Shown piece after piece: positions 1 to 6,160 of a DNA stretch of 11,134 nt. The notes below the pieces were generated by a model. It ran no database searches. It was not told where the DNA came from and was given only the letters and a program-made list of their open reading frames with translations. This DNA is from Pontiellaceae bacterium (GTDB lineage Bacteria > Verrucomicrobiota > Kiritimatiellia > Kiritimatiellales > Pontiellaceae): contig JAFGWS010000119.1 of the NCBI GenBank assembly GCA_016937035.1, forward strand, positions 1 to 11,134, read 5' to 3'. Both the position numbers and the translations under genes were made by a program. Every line of letters starts with the position of its first letter. Position 1 is the first letter of the stretch.

Positions 1-65
1 ACCTCGATCTCGATGGGAAAGGCTTCGATTCCCACCACCGCACCGGAATTGATTTGTGAAAGCAT
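1..65 (-). CDS. YifB/ComM-family Mg-chelatase-like ATPase, N-terminal fragment
   Basis: Only the first 21 codons are in the window; the gene runs off the left edge. The ATG ends at position 65 and is preceded on the minus strand by GGGGAG (69-74), a good ribosome binding site. The peptide begins MLSQINSGAVVGIEAFPI and continues with an IEIEV stretch. This matches the N-terminus of YifB/ComM proteins, which open with a short strand, an A-x-x-G-(I/V)-(D/E)-A turn and an (I/V)-x-V-E-V strand before the Lon-like and AAA+ Mg-chelatase domains. Family members are soluble; ComM is a helicase acting in natural transformation. The identification rests on this short signature alone, so the start is firmer than the function. 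Confidence 0.65.
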   Translation of the reverse strand, partial: MLSQINSGAVVGIEAFPIEIE

Positions 66-200
66 ACTCTCCCCTTATCGCCGCCCGCCGCGCTCAACCT
101 AAAGAATAGTATCAAACAGAGAGTTAAACCAAATTGCAAGCAAGTAAAGTATGCATACATCACAAAAAGGAAAGGTATCGCCCCCAGCTCTTACCTCCGT

Positions 201-266
201 AAATTATTCTGCCCCAAAATCATCCTGCCCTTGCGCACTTCGCGTCTTCCCTTCTTCGCGGTCAAA
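201..266 (+). repeat. Diverged intergenic element, left copy of an inverted pair
   Basis: This segment starts AAATTATTCTGCC and continues into AAATCAT, TGCCC and a gcg-cttc-gcgtctt-ttcgcgg stretch. The reverse complement of 344-419 has the same order of blocks: AATCATTGTGCC, AAATCAT, TGCCC, then tcttgcgtcttggcgg. The clearest shared pattern is TGCC-3nt-AAATCAT-2nt-TGCCC in both copies. It belongs to a class of degenerate non-coding elements seen between genes in some environmental bacterial genomes; that assignment is from memory, not from a search. Confidence 0.5.
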
Positions 267-286
267 ATTATTCACCACCCGCTGCG

Positions 287-342
287 CTCGAGGACTCGGA
301 GGCTCGGAAGCTCGGAGGCTTGGTGGCTTGGTGCCTCGGAGT
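287..342 (+). repeat. 8-bp tandem repeat, seven units
   Basis: Seven consecutive octamers keep exact register: CTCGAGGA, CTCGGAGG, CTCGGAAG, CTCGGAGG, CTTGGTGG, CTTGGTGC, CTCGGAGT. The consensus is CTCGGAGG. There are no insertions or deletions, only substitutions. The array sits exactly between the two arms of the inverted element pair (201-266 and 344-419). The period is not a multiple of three, so a protein-coding origin is unlikely. Confidence 0.75.
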
Positions 343-343
343 T

Positions 344-419
344 TAAATTACGCAAAGCCGCCAAGACGCAAGACAGGATAGAGATATCTGGGCAAAATGA
401 TTTGATGGCACAATGATTC
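344..419 (-). repeat. Diverged intergenic element, right copy of an inverted pair
   Basis: Read on the minus strand, this copy shows the blocks AATCATTGTGCC, AAATCAT and TGCCC, then gtcttgcgtcttggcgg and tttgcg. The left copy (201-266) has them in the same order. The copies are too diverged for a recent duplication and flank the octamer array symmetrically. Confidence 0.45.
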
Positions 420-499
420 CACATTCGTTGCTTTTCCTTCATTCGTTGTAAATAAATCTCCAGATCAGTACAGCCTGCATTATGTGCCGGCTCGTGCAC

Positions 500-553
500 G
501 TTCGGGCTATTCCCGAAAAACGCCACCGACATAGCGGAGGCGCTACCCCGAAC
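500..553. repeat. Nested palindrome able to form a branched hairpin
   Basis: The outer arms GTTCGGG (500-506) and CCCGAAC (547-553) are perfectly complementary. Inside them, CGCC-A-CCG (521-528) pairs with CGG-A-GGCG (535-542), leaving a six-base loop and one A-A mismatch. An alternative small hairpin pairs TTCGGG (501-506) with CCCGAA (512-517). Competing stems of this kind fit a REP-like extragenic palindrome or a small structured RNA. No promoter or T-tract is obvious, so I do not call an RNA gene. Confidence 0.45.
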
Positions 554-610
554 AACCTGCACTACGCACCGGCTATGCCCCCTCGCGACGGCCCCGAAAC
601 CCGACAAAGC

Positions 611-658
611 AGGCAGGATGCCCGCGATAAAGCCAAGGCAGGAAAGATGCCTGCGATA
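611..658 (+). repeat. Two diverged copies of an aggcagga..gc(c/t)(c/t)gcgata motif
   Basis: Copy one (611-629) reads AGGCAGGATGCCCGCGATA. Copy two (636-658) has the same start AGGCAGGA and end GCGATA, with a four-base insertion (aaga) in the middle. Each copy also contains a short inverted GCAGG/CCTGC-type pairing, clearest in the second. This is probably a fragment of a dispersed intergenic repeat. Confidence 0.4.
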
Positions 659-931
659 CGGGCGGGGCACGACCCAAATCCCCAACTTACCGTTTGCGCC
701 TCCGCGCCGTGGAATTCCGGATCGACATAAGCTGATGTAAGATTTTTCAAAAAATGTGCGTGCGTTTTCCCTGTTCGGGTTGCCGCTTGGCCTGAATATT
801 CCAGGTACCCGACGGGTTTTACACACCCTTAAATCGCTTCTTTCTACGGTCTTTTTACTGCGAGACACAAAGGTTCCCCGCGGCGGGTGCGGGCCCGCCG
901 TTTCCAATCTCCGATGACTAGGCGCGATGCG

Positions 932-1267
932 TCAACAGCGGGCCAGGGTGTCCCACCAACCGGTAAACCATGCGAGGTTACCGGCTCCGCCGCCGATGAG
1001 CATCACCGTACTGGTGCGCGAATGCACCTTGATGAAGCCGGGGAGAGCGAAGAGGTGGCGACGCAACGTCGCTATCCGAAAGAAGCGCGGTGCGTATTTG
1101 CAGGCCTTCCGCAACTCCCGCCGCTTCGGTGCGCCACAGAGCAGGTCGACCCCGCGGGCCAGGTTGAAGGCCAGCGAAAGCAGCGCGTCGTATCCGCGGT
1201 TGCGCTCGGTCTCCCGGCACGGCGGGCGATAGGCGGAGTCTGCCCAAAACCAGCCAATCCAGCTCAT
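932..1267 (-). pseudogene. Probable transposase C-terminal remnant
   Basis: This GC-rich minus-strand frame of 111 codons ends in TGA at 932-934. Its translation has two stretches typical of the C-terminal end of DDE transposases of the IS4/IS1380 type. One is NRGYDALLSLAFNLARGVDLL-like (helical, around residues 22-43). The other is the end region LRRHLFALPGFIKVHSRTS followed by a hydrophobic Trp-rich tail. No catalytic DDE residues or N-terminal part can be found upstream, the ATG at 1267 has no clear ribosome binding site, and I find no terminal inverted repeats. The base composition is visibly richer in G+C than the flanking operons, in keeping with a mobile origin. A chance open frame in GC-rich DNA is the main alternative. 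Confidence 0.35.
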
Positions 1268-1473
1268 CCCTGCTGAAAAACACTCATTCCACGGGCACTC
1301 TCCGTGTTCTTCAGGGCCTCGTGGTCAATTATGACTGCTCATGAAATATCCGGGCTAAGACATATTTGTATTATAAAAAGAAACTACCCACAAGAAACAC
1401 AGTGCGCAGTTCATCACGACGAATTGCATAAAATTCACCCCGCACCCACACTAAGTTTTCAGTGGAGATGAGA

Positions 1474-2292
1474 TTACGATTTTAGCCCGGTCGTCACGAA
1501 AACACCTACAGCTCCCCAAGCATGTTCATCTTGGGCCGCTTTTTTTATTTTCCGAAGACAGTTTAGTGCGAGTAGTTTTTGGAAGCCATTCAACATTTCC
1601 ACCCGAAAAAGAACAGCAACACCGAGAAAATAACGAATGCCAAGGTCTTCTGAGGAAAGTGGATGAACATTTGTTGAAACATCCTGATAGCCAGTGTTCT
1701 TTAGCATGCCATAGAGTTGCGAACCGATCAATCGATTGCCCCCCTTCCGCCGTTGCCCAGCCCCTGCTTTGCGAATAAATTTCACAAAAGCATCGCTCTC
1801 GGGCGAAAAACTGGTCCAGTTATCATCGATATCGGTGATGCAGAGCACGCCCCCCGGCCTAAGTACCTTCAAGATGTTTTCCAACGCCTTTTCTGGGTGC
1901 TCTAAATGTTGGAAAACGAAACGAGCATAAACAAAATCAAATGAATTTTCGGGCAGATCAAGCTCATAGAGATTCCCCAGAGAGAACGAAACATTATCTA
2001 CCCCTTCTCGTTCTTTCGCCTGATGCGCAGTGGCAATCAGCGTTTCATTGATGTCGACACCAACGACATGACCATCGCCCACTTCTTTCGCTAACTCACA
2101 CGAAATAAAACCAGGTCCACAGGCCAAATCGAGCACCTTCATACCCGGCTGAAGGCCCGCCTCTTTCCACGCTTTTTTTTCCAGATCGAGCGCAATTGTT
2201 GCCTGAAGCTTTAGGCGGTCTAACTCTTCCTGATTTTCTTTAAATTGGCCGTATTTATACGATCCAGCATCGTCTAGGTTATTTGAACTCAT
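1474..2292 (-). CDS. Class I SAM-dependent methyltransferase
   Basis: This is a 272-residue soluble methyltransferase, probably of the UbiE/Methyltransf_11 type. Residues are numbered from the ATG at 2298. The glycine-rich SAM-binding motif I is VLDLACGPG (55-63), the acidic ribose-binding residue is D82 in GVDIN, and NSFDFVYARFVFQHLEHP (118-135) and LRPGG (146-150) are the post-motif strands of the Rossmann core. The C-terminal third carries no motif I recognise, so the methyl acceptor is unknown. I prefer the second ATG (2292) because the upstream GTGG abuts the first one (2298) but sits six bases from the second. It starts 11 bp after the stop of the broken kinase gene and is last in the fadL-like operon. 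That context suggests a lipid or small-molecule substrate, but this is inference only. Confidence 0.93.
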   Translation of the reverse strand: MSSNNLDDAGSYKYGQFKENQEELDRLKLQATIALDLEKKAWKEAGLQPGMKVLDLACGPGFISCELAKEVGDGHVVGVDINETLIATAHQAKEREGVDNVSFSLGNLYELDLPENSFDFVYARFVFQHLEHPEKALENILKVLRPGGVLCITDIDDNWTSFSPESDAFVKFIRKAGAGQRRKGGNRLIGSQLYGMLKNTGYQDVSTNVHPLSSEDLGIRYFLGVAVLFRVEMLNGFQKLLALNCLRKIKKAAQDEHAWGAVGVFVTTGLKS

Positions 2293-2303
2293 CAGCATCC
2301 ACT

Positions 2304-2652
2304 TTATTTCACAAGCGGATAAACCAGAGAGACCAATGCCCCTGTTCCCGACTCATTATTTCCCAGAATTAGAGAGCCTTCATGCGCTTCGACAATGTTT
2401 TTGGTTATAAACAGCCCAAGGCCCATACCCCCGGACTCGCCTTTGGTCGTGTAATATTTGGTTTCCATATCGTCCAACTTTTCAGGAGCAAATCCACCGC
2501 CGTTATCTTCTACCTCGATCCGCACGTTGGATCCTTCAATACGCCAGCTTACTTGAATGCAACCCCCAACCGAAGGAGAGGCTTCAAGAGCATTACCAAC
2601 TATATTCTGGATGGTACGATAGATTAGAACATCGCAGACAGCTTGCTGGCCC
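2304..2652 (-). pseudogene. Histidine kinase ATP-binding domain, downstream part of frameshifted gene
   Basis: This is the C-terminal catalytic half of the receiver-histidine kinase whose first half is at 2593-3423. Read in this frame from the frameshift, it gives GQQAVCDVLIYRTIQN, then the N-box IVGNALEAS, G1 box EDNGGGF, and G2 box GGMGLGLFITKNIVEAHEG. It ends at TAA 2304-2306. These are all the expected HATPase_c motifs, with no internal stops. The two frames together span 1120 bases, one more than a multiple of three, so a single extra base separates them. The best site is the GGGG run (2650-2653 on the plus strand): three Gs would restore a continuous 372-residue protein. On its own this part has no phosphoacceptor His. 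An ATG at 2525 could start a short fragment but has no clear ribosome binding site and would lack the N-box. Confidence 0.85.
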
Positions 2653-3423
2653 CGTATTTAGCACCACATGCACATTTTTCTGGGCGGCGAGCGTCTTCGC
2701 ATTTTCCGTCACTTCCGCCACCAAATCGCCAACATCAACCTTTCGTGGTGAAGAATTAATCTGCATGGAGCGCTCACGCCAAAGCGTCAACATCTCCTGA
2801 CATCGCGACACATTTTTTTCAATCTGCTCCAAATAGCTGACATTGACTTCCTTGTTCTCAGAACGTTTATCTGCAATTTCCTGCAGAAGAATCTTCACGT
2901 ACCCATTAATGACACAAATCGGATTGCTCAAATCGTGAAGAAACTCAGACGATTTTTCACCGAGTTCAGCCAGCTCTTCCTTTTCATCCAGCTGACTTTG
3001 TAGTTTAGCCGCTAAGTTTTCCAGATGATCGGTGGTCGCAATCTGTTTGCGCTGAAGTTTTGTGCGCTGAATATAGCGAGCGACAACCTCCCGGAGCTCC
3101 CCAGTATTAAAGGGTTTTTGCAAGTAGTCTGTTGCTCCGTAACGAATAGCCTTCTGAGCGGTTTCAAGCGACCCAAATCCAGTGAGCATAATAACAGACA
3201 CCTGAGGGTCGATGGAACGAATCTCCTTCAACCCCTCTATGCCGCACTTTCCTGGCATCTTTATATCGCTAATAATGCAATCGGGTGGAGTTGAGTTTAA
3301 CGCCTCCAGTCCTTTATCTACGGAGTCAGCGCATAATACATCGTACGAGTCTTTGAACAGAAACCGCAGGCTCTCTCGCGGGCCAAGTTCATCATCAATA
3401 ACAAGAAGTCGATCTTTAGTCAT
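2593..3423 (-). CDS. Receiver domain plus HisKA, upstream part of frameshifted hybrid kinase
   Basis: As read, this is 276 residues. Residues 4-118 form a canonical CheY-like receiver: acidic pair D10-D11, phosphoacceptor D53 (ISD), T81 (LTG) and K103 (QKP) are all present. A coiled linker (about 119-157) leads to a HisKA dimerisation domain with H-box FLHDLSNP, phosphoacceptor H163. The last 17 or so residues (from GPAS on) are out-of-frame translation after an extra G, and the frame stops at 2593. The ATP-binding domain continues in another frame (2304-2652). There is no transmembrane segment, so the kinase is cytoplasmic and receives its input through the receiver, perhaps from the kinases of the divergent operon. 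GGGGTGAG (3426-3433) is a strong ribosome binding site. The gene starts 10 bp after the FadL-like stop, so they are probably cotranscribed. If the frameshift is real, the product can be phosphorylated but cannot bind ATP. Confidence 0.9.
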   Translation of the reverse strand: MTKDRLLVIDDELGPRESLRFLFKDSYDVLCADSVDKGLEALNSTPPDCIISDIKMPGKCGIEGLKEIRSIDPQVSVIMLTGFGSLETAQKAIRYGATDYLQKPFNTGELREVVARYIQRTKLQRKQIATTDHLENLAAKLQSQLDEKEELAELGEKSSEFLHDLSNPICVINGYVKILLQEIADKRSENKEVNVSYLEQIEKNVSRCQEMLTLWRERSMQINSSPRKVDVGDLVAEVTENAKTLAAQKNVHVVLNTGPASCLRCSNLSYHPEYSW

Positions 3424-3433
3424 AGCTCACCCC

Positions 3434-4618
3434 TTAAAACTTATACCCATATGAAACCGACAATAAGTTGACGGAAAAATCATACTTGCCCGGAGGACTG
3501 TTTATCGAACTGGTCACCGAGCGCCCATTGAAAAGCCCAACAGCATACCCCACATCAAAAAGATGGTTTCCTTTTTCATAGCCGATCCCAATTGAAATCA
3601 CGCCCTGATCCTCATCCGGACCGAGAGGGCCATAGGTTCCATCCGGCGTCGGATTTTTGAGATACATAAAACCAGACCGCACGGTCCAGCACTCCGAACA
3701 ATCCCACTCGGCTCCAACGCCTACCGTCCACGTATCCTTAAGTCGTTGAGGAATTGTCGAGATGCCAAGCGCTCCAGATGGGTTAACCAACGTCAACATT
3801 TCATACTGAGAAAACTCTAACCATTCCGCATCCATCTCGACACGAAACTGGTCGGAGAGTTCAACCCCATAGGCAAGAGCCGCAATGGTCGGATACTCAA
3901 TATCGGCATTAATATCACTGCTGGGAAGTCCCGTTACGCCAAGGTCTCCCTCATACTCGATTTTAACCGGCGAGCGATATGTAGCCACCAGATGTTGTCG
4001 GTCGGTTATATTCCACGTGGCCGCTGCGTTCCAGCCCAGCGCCTCTCCGTCTGCATTAATGTCCGCCAGCATGCCCCCCATGTACTGTTTTTGATTCACC
4101 ATTCCGTAATACAGGTCAGCCCCTATCCCAACAGAAAAACGATCATTAAGACGCATCGCCACATTCGGCGTCAGATCAGCAACCGTCATGCTGCCTTCAA
4201 AAGGCGCCCCTAACTGGGCTAGCAATCCTGAACTTCCCCATTGCACAGAACGGCCATAGGGCACGTATGAAGAAAAGCCGACCGCATATTTTCCATCCGC
4301 GAAAGGTGCCGCAACCGAAAACCCGGGGATAAAATAACTTGGATTTTCGGTTTTATCCGCCCCAAACGCACTAGAAAACTCCGAGTCCCCGTATCCAAAC
4401 GTTGCATTAAATTGCAACATGGGTTGTGCCAGATTCACCAGGTTCGCCGAGTTATGAATGGTTGCATTTGCATCATCTGCAAAAACACGATGCCCGCCGA
4501 ACGCACCAACAGCAGCAGCCCCCTCTGGGGTGTTACGATTTCCATCTCCAAAACCCACCGCATTCGCAAACAGGGTCAGCACGCCGACAACAAAAAATCG
4601 TTTTCCCCCTACATTCAT
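3434..4618 (-). CDS. FadL/OmpP1/TodX-family outer-membrane protein
   Basis: This is a predicted outer-membrane beta-barrel of about 394 residues. FadL-family proteins pass long-chain fatty acids or other hydrophobic compounds across the outer membrane. An N-terminal signal peptide (basic GGKR, then hydrophobic FFVVGVLTLFANAVG) is followed by the family's N-terminal hatch signature: GAAAVGAFGG, then FADDANATIHNSANL, corresponding to the usual DDA...NPA pattern. The rest has the alternating polar/hydrophobic aromatic pattern of barrel strands, and the protein ends SVSYGYKF with a C-terminal Phe as in the barrel assembly signal. I chose the ATG at 4618. A GTG at 4627 would add three residues, but AAGGG lies only two bases from it. 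The gene is first in the minus-strand operon, and the substrate is unknown. Hydrocarbon or lipid uptake fits the family and the neighbouring ketoacyl synthase. Confidence 0.92.
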   Translation of the reverse strand: MNVGGKRFFVVGVLTLFANAVGFGDGNRNTPEGAAAVGAFGGHRVFADDANATIHNSANLVNLAQPMLQFNATFGYGDSEFSSAFGADKTENPSYFIPGFSVAAPFADGKYAVGFSSYVPYGRSVQWGSSGLLAQLGAPFEGSMTVADLTPNVAMRLNDRFSVGIGADLYYGMVNQKQYMGGMLADINADGEALGWNAAATWNITDRQHLVATYRSPVKIEYEGDLGVTGLPSSDINADIEYPTIAALAYGVELSDQFRVEMDAEWLEFSQYEMLTLVNPSGALGISTIPQRLKDTWTVGVGAEWDCSECWTVRSGFMYLKNPTPDGTYGPLGPDEDQGVISIGIGYEKGNHLFDVGYAVGLFNGRSVTSSINSPPGKYDFSVNLLSVSYGYKF

Positions 4619-4682
4619 AATCGTCACAACCCTTGGCTAATTCTTGCACCCATACCAAACACATTCTCCTAAATCTCGGCGG

Positions 4683-4711
4683 AACATAGCTTCTGCACAC
4701 GAATATCACAA
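4683..4711 (-). promoter_or_regulatory. Candidate sigma70-type promoter for the fadL-like operon
   Basis: On the minus strand, TTGTGA (4706-4711) and TATGTT (4683-4688) are separated by 17 bp, each matching the -35/-10 consensus at four of six positions. Transcription would start near 4676, giving a leader of roughly 50-60 bases before the FadL-like start. Confidence 0.3.
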
Positions 4712-4865
4712 ACAAAAACAGTAGAAGAAGGGCACAGCGAAGCGATGACGCGAATTCCTCTGCAAACAAATAGTTACGCCATTATCTACGATTTCCCCTC
4801 TACGAGAACCCCCTCATAATTTCCATACTGTTGCATTGCCTAACACCCTTGCTTTGTACATGCTT

Positions 4866-4883
4866 ATTGGATTTAGATTGGAT
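4866..4883 (+). promoter_or_regulatory. Direct repeat ATTGGAT x2, possible operator
   Basis: ATTGGAT occurs at 4866-4872 and again at 4877-4883. The 11-bp offset places both copies on about the same face of the helix. They lie 33-50 bp upstream of the ketoacyl synthase ATG, where a regulator or promoter element would be expected. No unambiguous -35/-10 pair is visible for this operon. Confidence 0.3.
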
Positions 4884-4915
4884 AAAAAGTTTATTACGTA
4901 AGGGGTTTTAACACT

Positions 4916-6160
4916 ATGATTTCTTCAGACTCTAATAGAGTAGTCGTTACAGGCATGGGAATTGTATCGCCGTGCGGCATCGGAATCGACCCCTACTGGG
5001 ATGCGCTCATCAACTGCAAAAGTGGCATTGGTCCCATCACCCGTTTTGATGCCTCCGATTTTCCTGTAAAAATTGCAGGAGAAGTCAAGAACTTTGACAT
5101 GAGAGACTACTTTGGGCCCAAATGCCGCCCACACCGATACTCTCTTCAAACCCAGTTTGGTCTAGTAGCCTGCCAACAGGCGCTAAATCAAGCAGGATTG
5201 ACTCCTGAAATGCTAAAAAAGGAGGAGGTCGTTCCGGTCATGCTTGGCGTTGCATCAGGTGCAAACCATCTCATTGAACACAACGCAAAAGTTCTGGCAG
5301 AAAAGGGTGCTCACAAAATGCCCTTGAATGTAAGGGCATTCCCTCCGGCAGCTACGGCGGGAGCAATCGCGCAGGTTTTTGGATTCCAGGTTTCCCCAAC
5401 AACTATTTCGTCCTGCTGCCCCTCCGGACTTGATGCCATTTGCGAAGCGGTGAAACATATTCGGAGCGGACGTTCTGATCTGGTGCTGGCCGGAGCTGTT
5501 GACTCTTATGTCACTCCTGTGACCGTCGCCAGTTTTTACGCGATCAATCTAACTTCTCCTTCAACCGACTACCCGCCAGAACAGGTTTGCCGACCTTTTG
5601 ACAAAAACCGCTCAGGAGTTGTTTTTTCCGAGGGATCGGGAATTCTGGTCCTAGAACGACTGGACTCGGCATTAGCTCGAGGAGCAACACCTCTGCTCGA
5701 AATCATTTCTGGATCGAGATTTACAGATTCTGCCGACGGAGAACCGCTTGATGGAATGGCAAAGAGTATGGCTGGAGTTTTAAATGAAGCCGGAATCTAC
5801 CCAAACCAAGTCGATTACATTTGTTCAAACAGCCAAGGTCACCCCGAAATGGATGCCTTGGAGATAAAAATGATTAAGAGAATATTCAAGTCACACGCTT
5901 ATCAGATACCTGTTACATCTATTCGCGGCGTTTTGGGGCACGCCTTGGCCTCGGCGGGAATTATGCAAGTGATTGCGTGTGCGCTGATGATAAAGAACAG
6001 CCTAATCCCACCCACAGCAAATTTAACAGAACCTGATCCAAAATGTGATCTCGACCATGTCCCAGGGGCACCTAGAAAATCCAACTTTAATACTGCTATA
6101 ATCAATTCGCACGGGATGGCGGCCGAAAACAGCACACTTCTTGTCAGTAGAGTAAAATGA
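4916..6160 (+). CDS. FabF-like beta-ketoacyl synthase with altered active site
   Basis: This is a 414-residue thiolase-fold condensing enzyme of the KAS I/II type and normal FabF length. The N-terminal VVVTGMGIVSPCG (9-21) and the nucleophile region TISSCCPSG place the acyl-accepting cysteine at C168. The usual HGTSTP motif reads YICSNSQGHPEMD (301-313), so the first catalytic histidine is N305. A histidine occurs four residues later (H309), but not in the conserved position. The second histidine is kept in RGVLGHALASAG (H342), with the preceding Lys changed to Arg (R337). The C-terminal GFGGTN loop is replaced by HGMAAEN (399-405). Cys without the first His resembles non-elongating ketosynthases, which carry acyl groups but do not condense efficiently; this is inference. 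AAGGGG (4900-4905) is the ribosome binding site. The stop overlaps the next start (ATGA), so expression is coupled to the membrane kinase. Confidence 0.95.
   Translation: MISSDSNRVVVTGMGIVSPCGIGIDPYWDALINCKSGIGPITRFDASDFPVKIAGEVKNFDMRDYFGPKCRPHRYSLQTQFGLVACQQALNQAGLTPEMLKKEEVVPVMLGVASGANHLIEHNAKVLAEKGAHKMPLNVRAFPPAATAGAIAQVFGFQVSPTTISSCCPSGLDAICEAVKHIRSGRSDLVLAGAVDSYVTPVTVASFYAINLTSPSTDYPPEQVCRPFDKNRSGVVFSEGSGILVLERLDSALARGATPLLEIISGSRFTDSADGEPLDGMAKSMAGVLNEAGIYPNQVDYICSNSQGHPEMDALEIKMIKRIFKSHAYQIPVTSIRGVLGHALASAGIMQVIACALMIKNSLIPPTANLTEPDPKCDLDHVPGAPRKSNFNTAIINSHGMAAENSTLLVSRVK

Larger units (their letters stand above)
66..1473. other. Gene-poor, repeat-bearing region
   Basis: About 1.4 kb lies between the YifB-like start and the methyltransferase stop. 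Several open frames cross it on both strands, but none has a credible ribosome binding site plus a recognisable domain, and their composition is that of repeat-derived translation (many R, P, S, G, C). What can be seen is an octamer tandem array (287-342), an inverted pair of diverged elements (201-266 and 344-419), a palindromic segment (500-553), a duplicated motif (611-658) and a transposase-like remnant (932-1267). Another diverged repeat-like stretch (about 1287-1321, rich in gtgttctt and ctcgtggt) follows. From about 1330 to 1473 it becomes AT-rich and I see nothing definite there. Confidence 0.6.

Noticed and set aside
287..342. Possible CRISPR array
   Set aside because: The units are 8 bp with no spacers and no cas genes are present.
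272..907. Long minus-strand open frame of 211 codons
   Set aside because: It runs through the octamer array, both inverted-element arms and the palindrome, has no domain or ribosome binding site, and its composition is that of repeat translation.
960..985. Inverted repeat CCGGTAA / TTACCGG
   Set aside because: The arms are short with a bulge and lie inside the transposase-like frame, so coding coincidence is the simpler explanation.
887..1276. Plus-strand open frames over the GC-rich segment
   Set aside because: They are antisense to the better transposase-like frame and show no recognisable motif; GC-rich DNA often leaves several frames open.
4633..4648. Sigma54-like promoter TGGCTAATTCTTGCA on the plus strand
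   Set aside because: Only nine bases separate GG and GC where ten are needed, and it lies some 270 bp before the plus operon inside the leader of the opposite one.
4533..4769. Minus-strand frame of 78 codons with a hydrophobic segment before the FadL-like gene
   Set aside because: It overlaps the FadL-like start in another frame, is Cys-rich with unusual composition and lacks a ribosome binding site; the hydrophobic run comes from T-rich promoter DNA.
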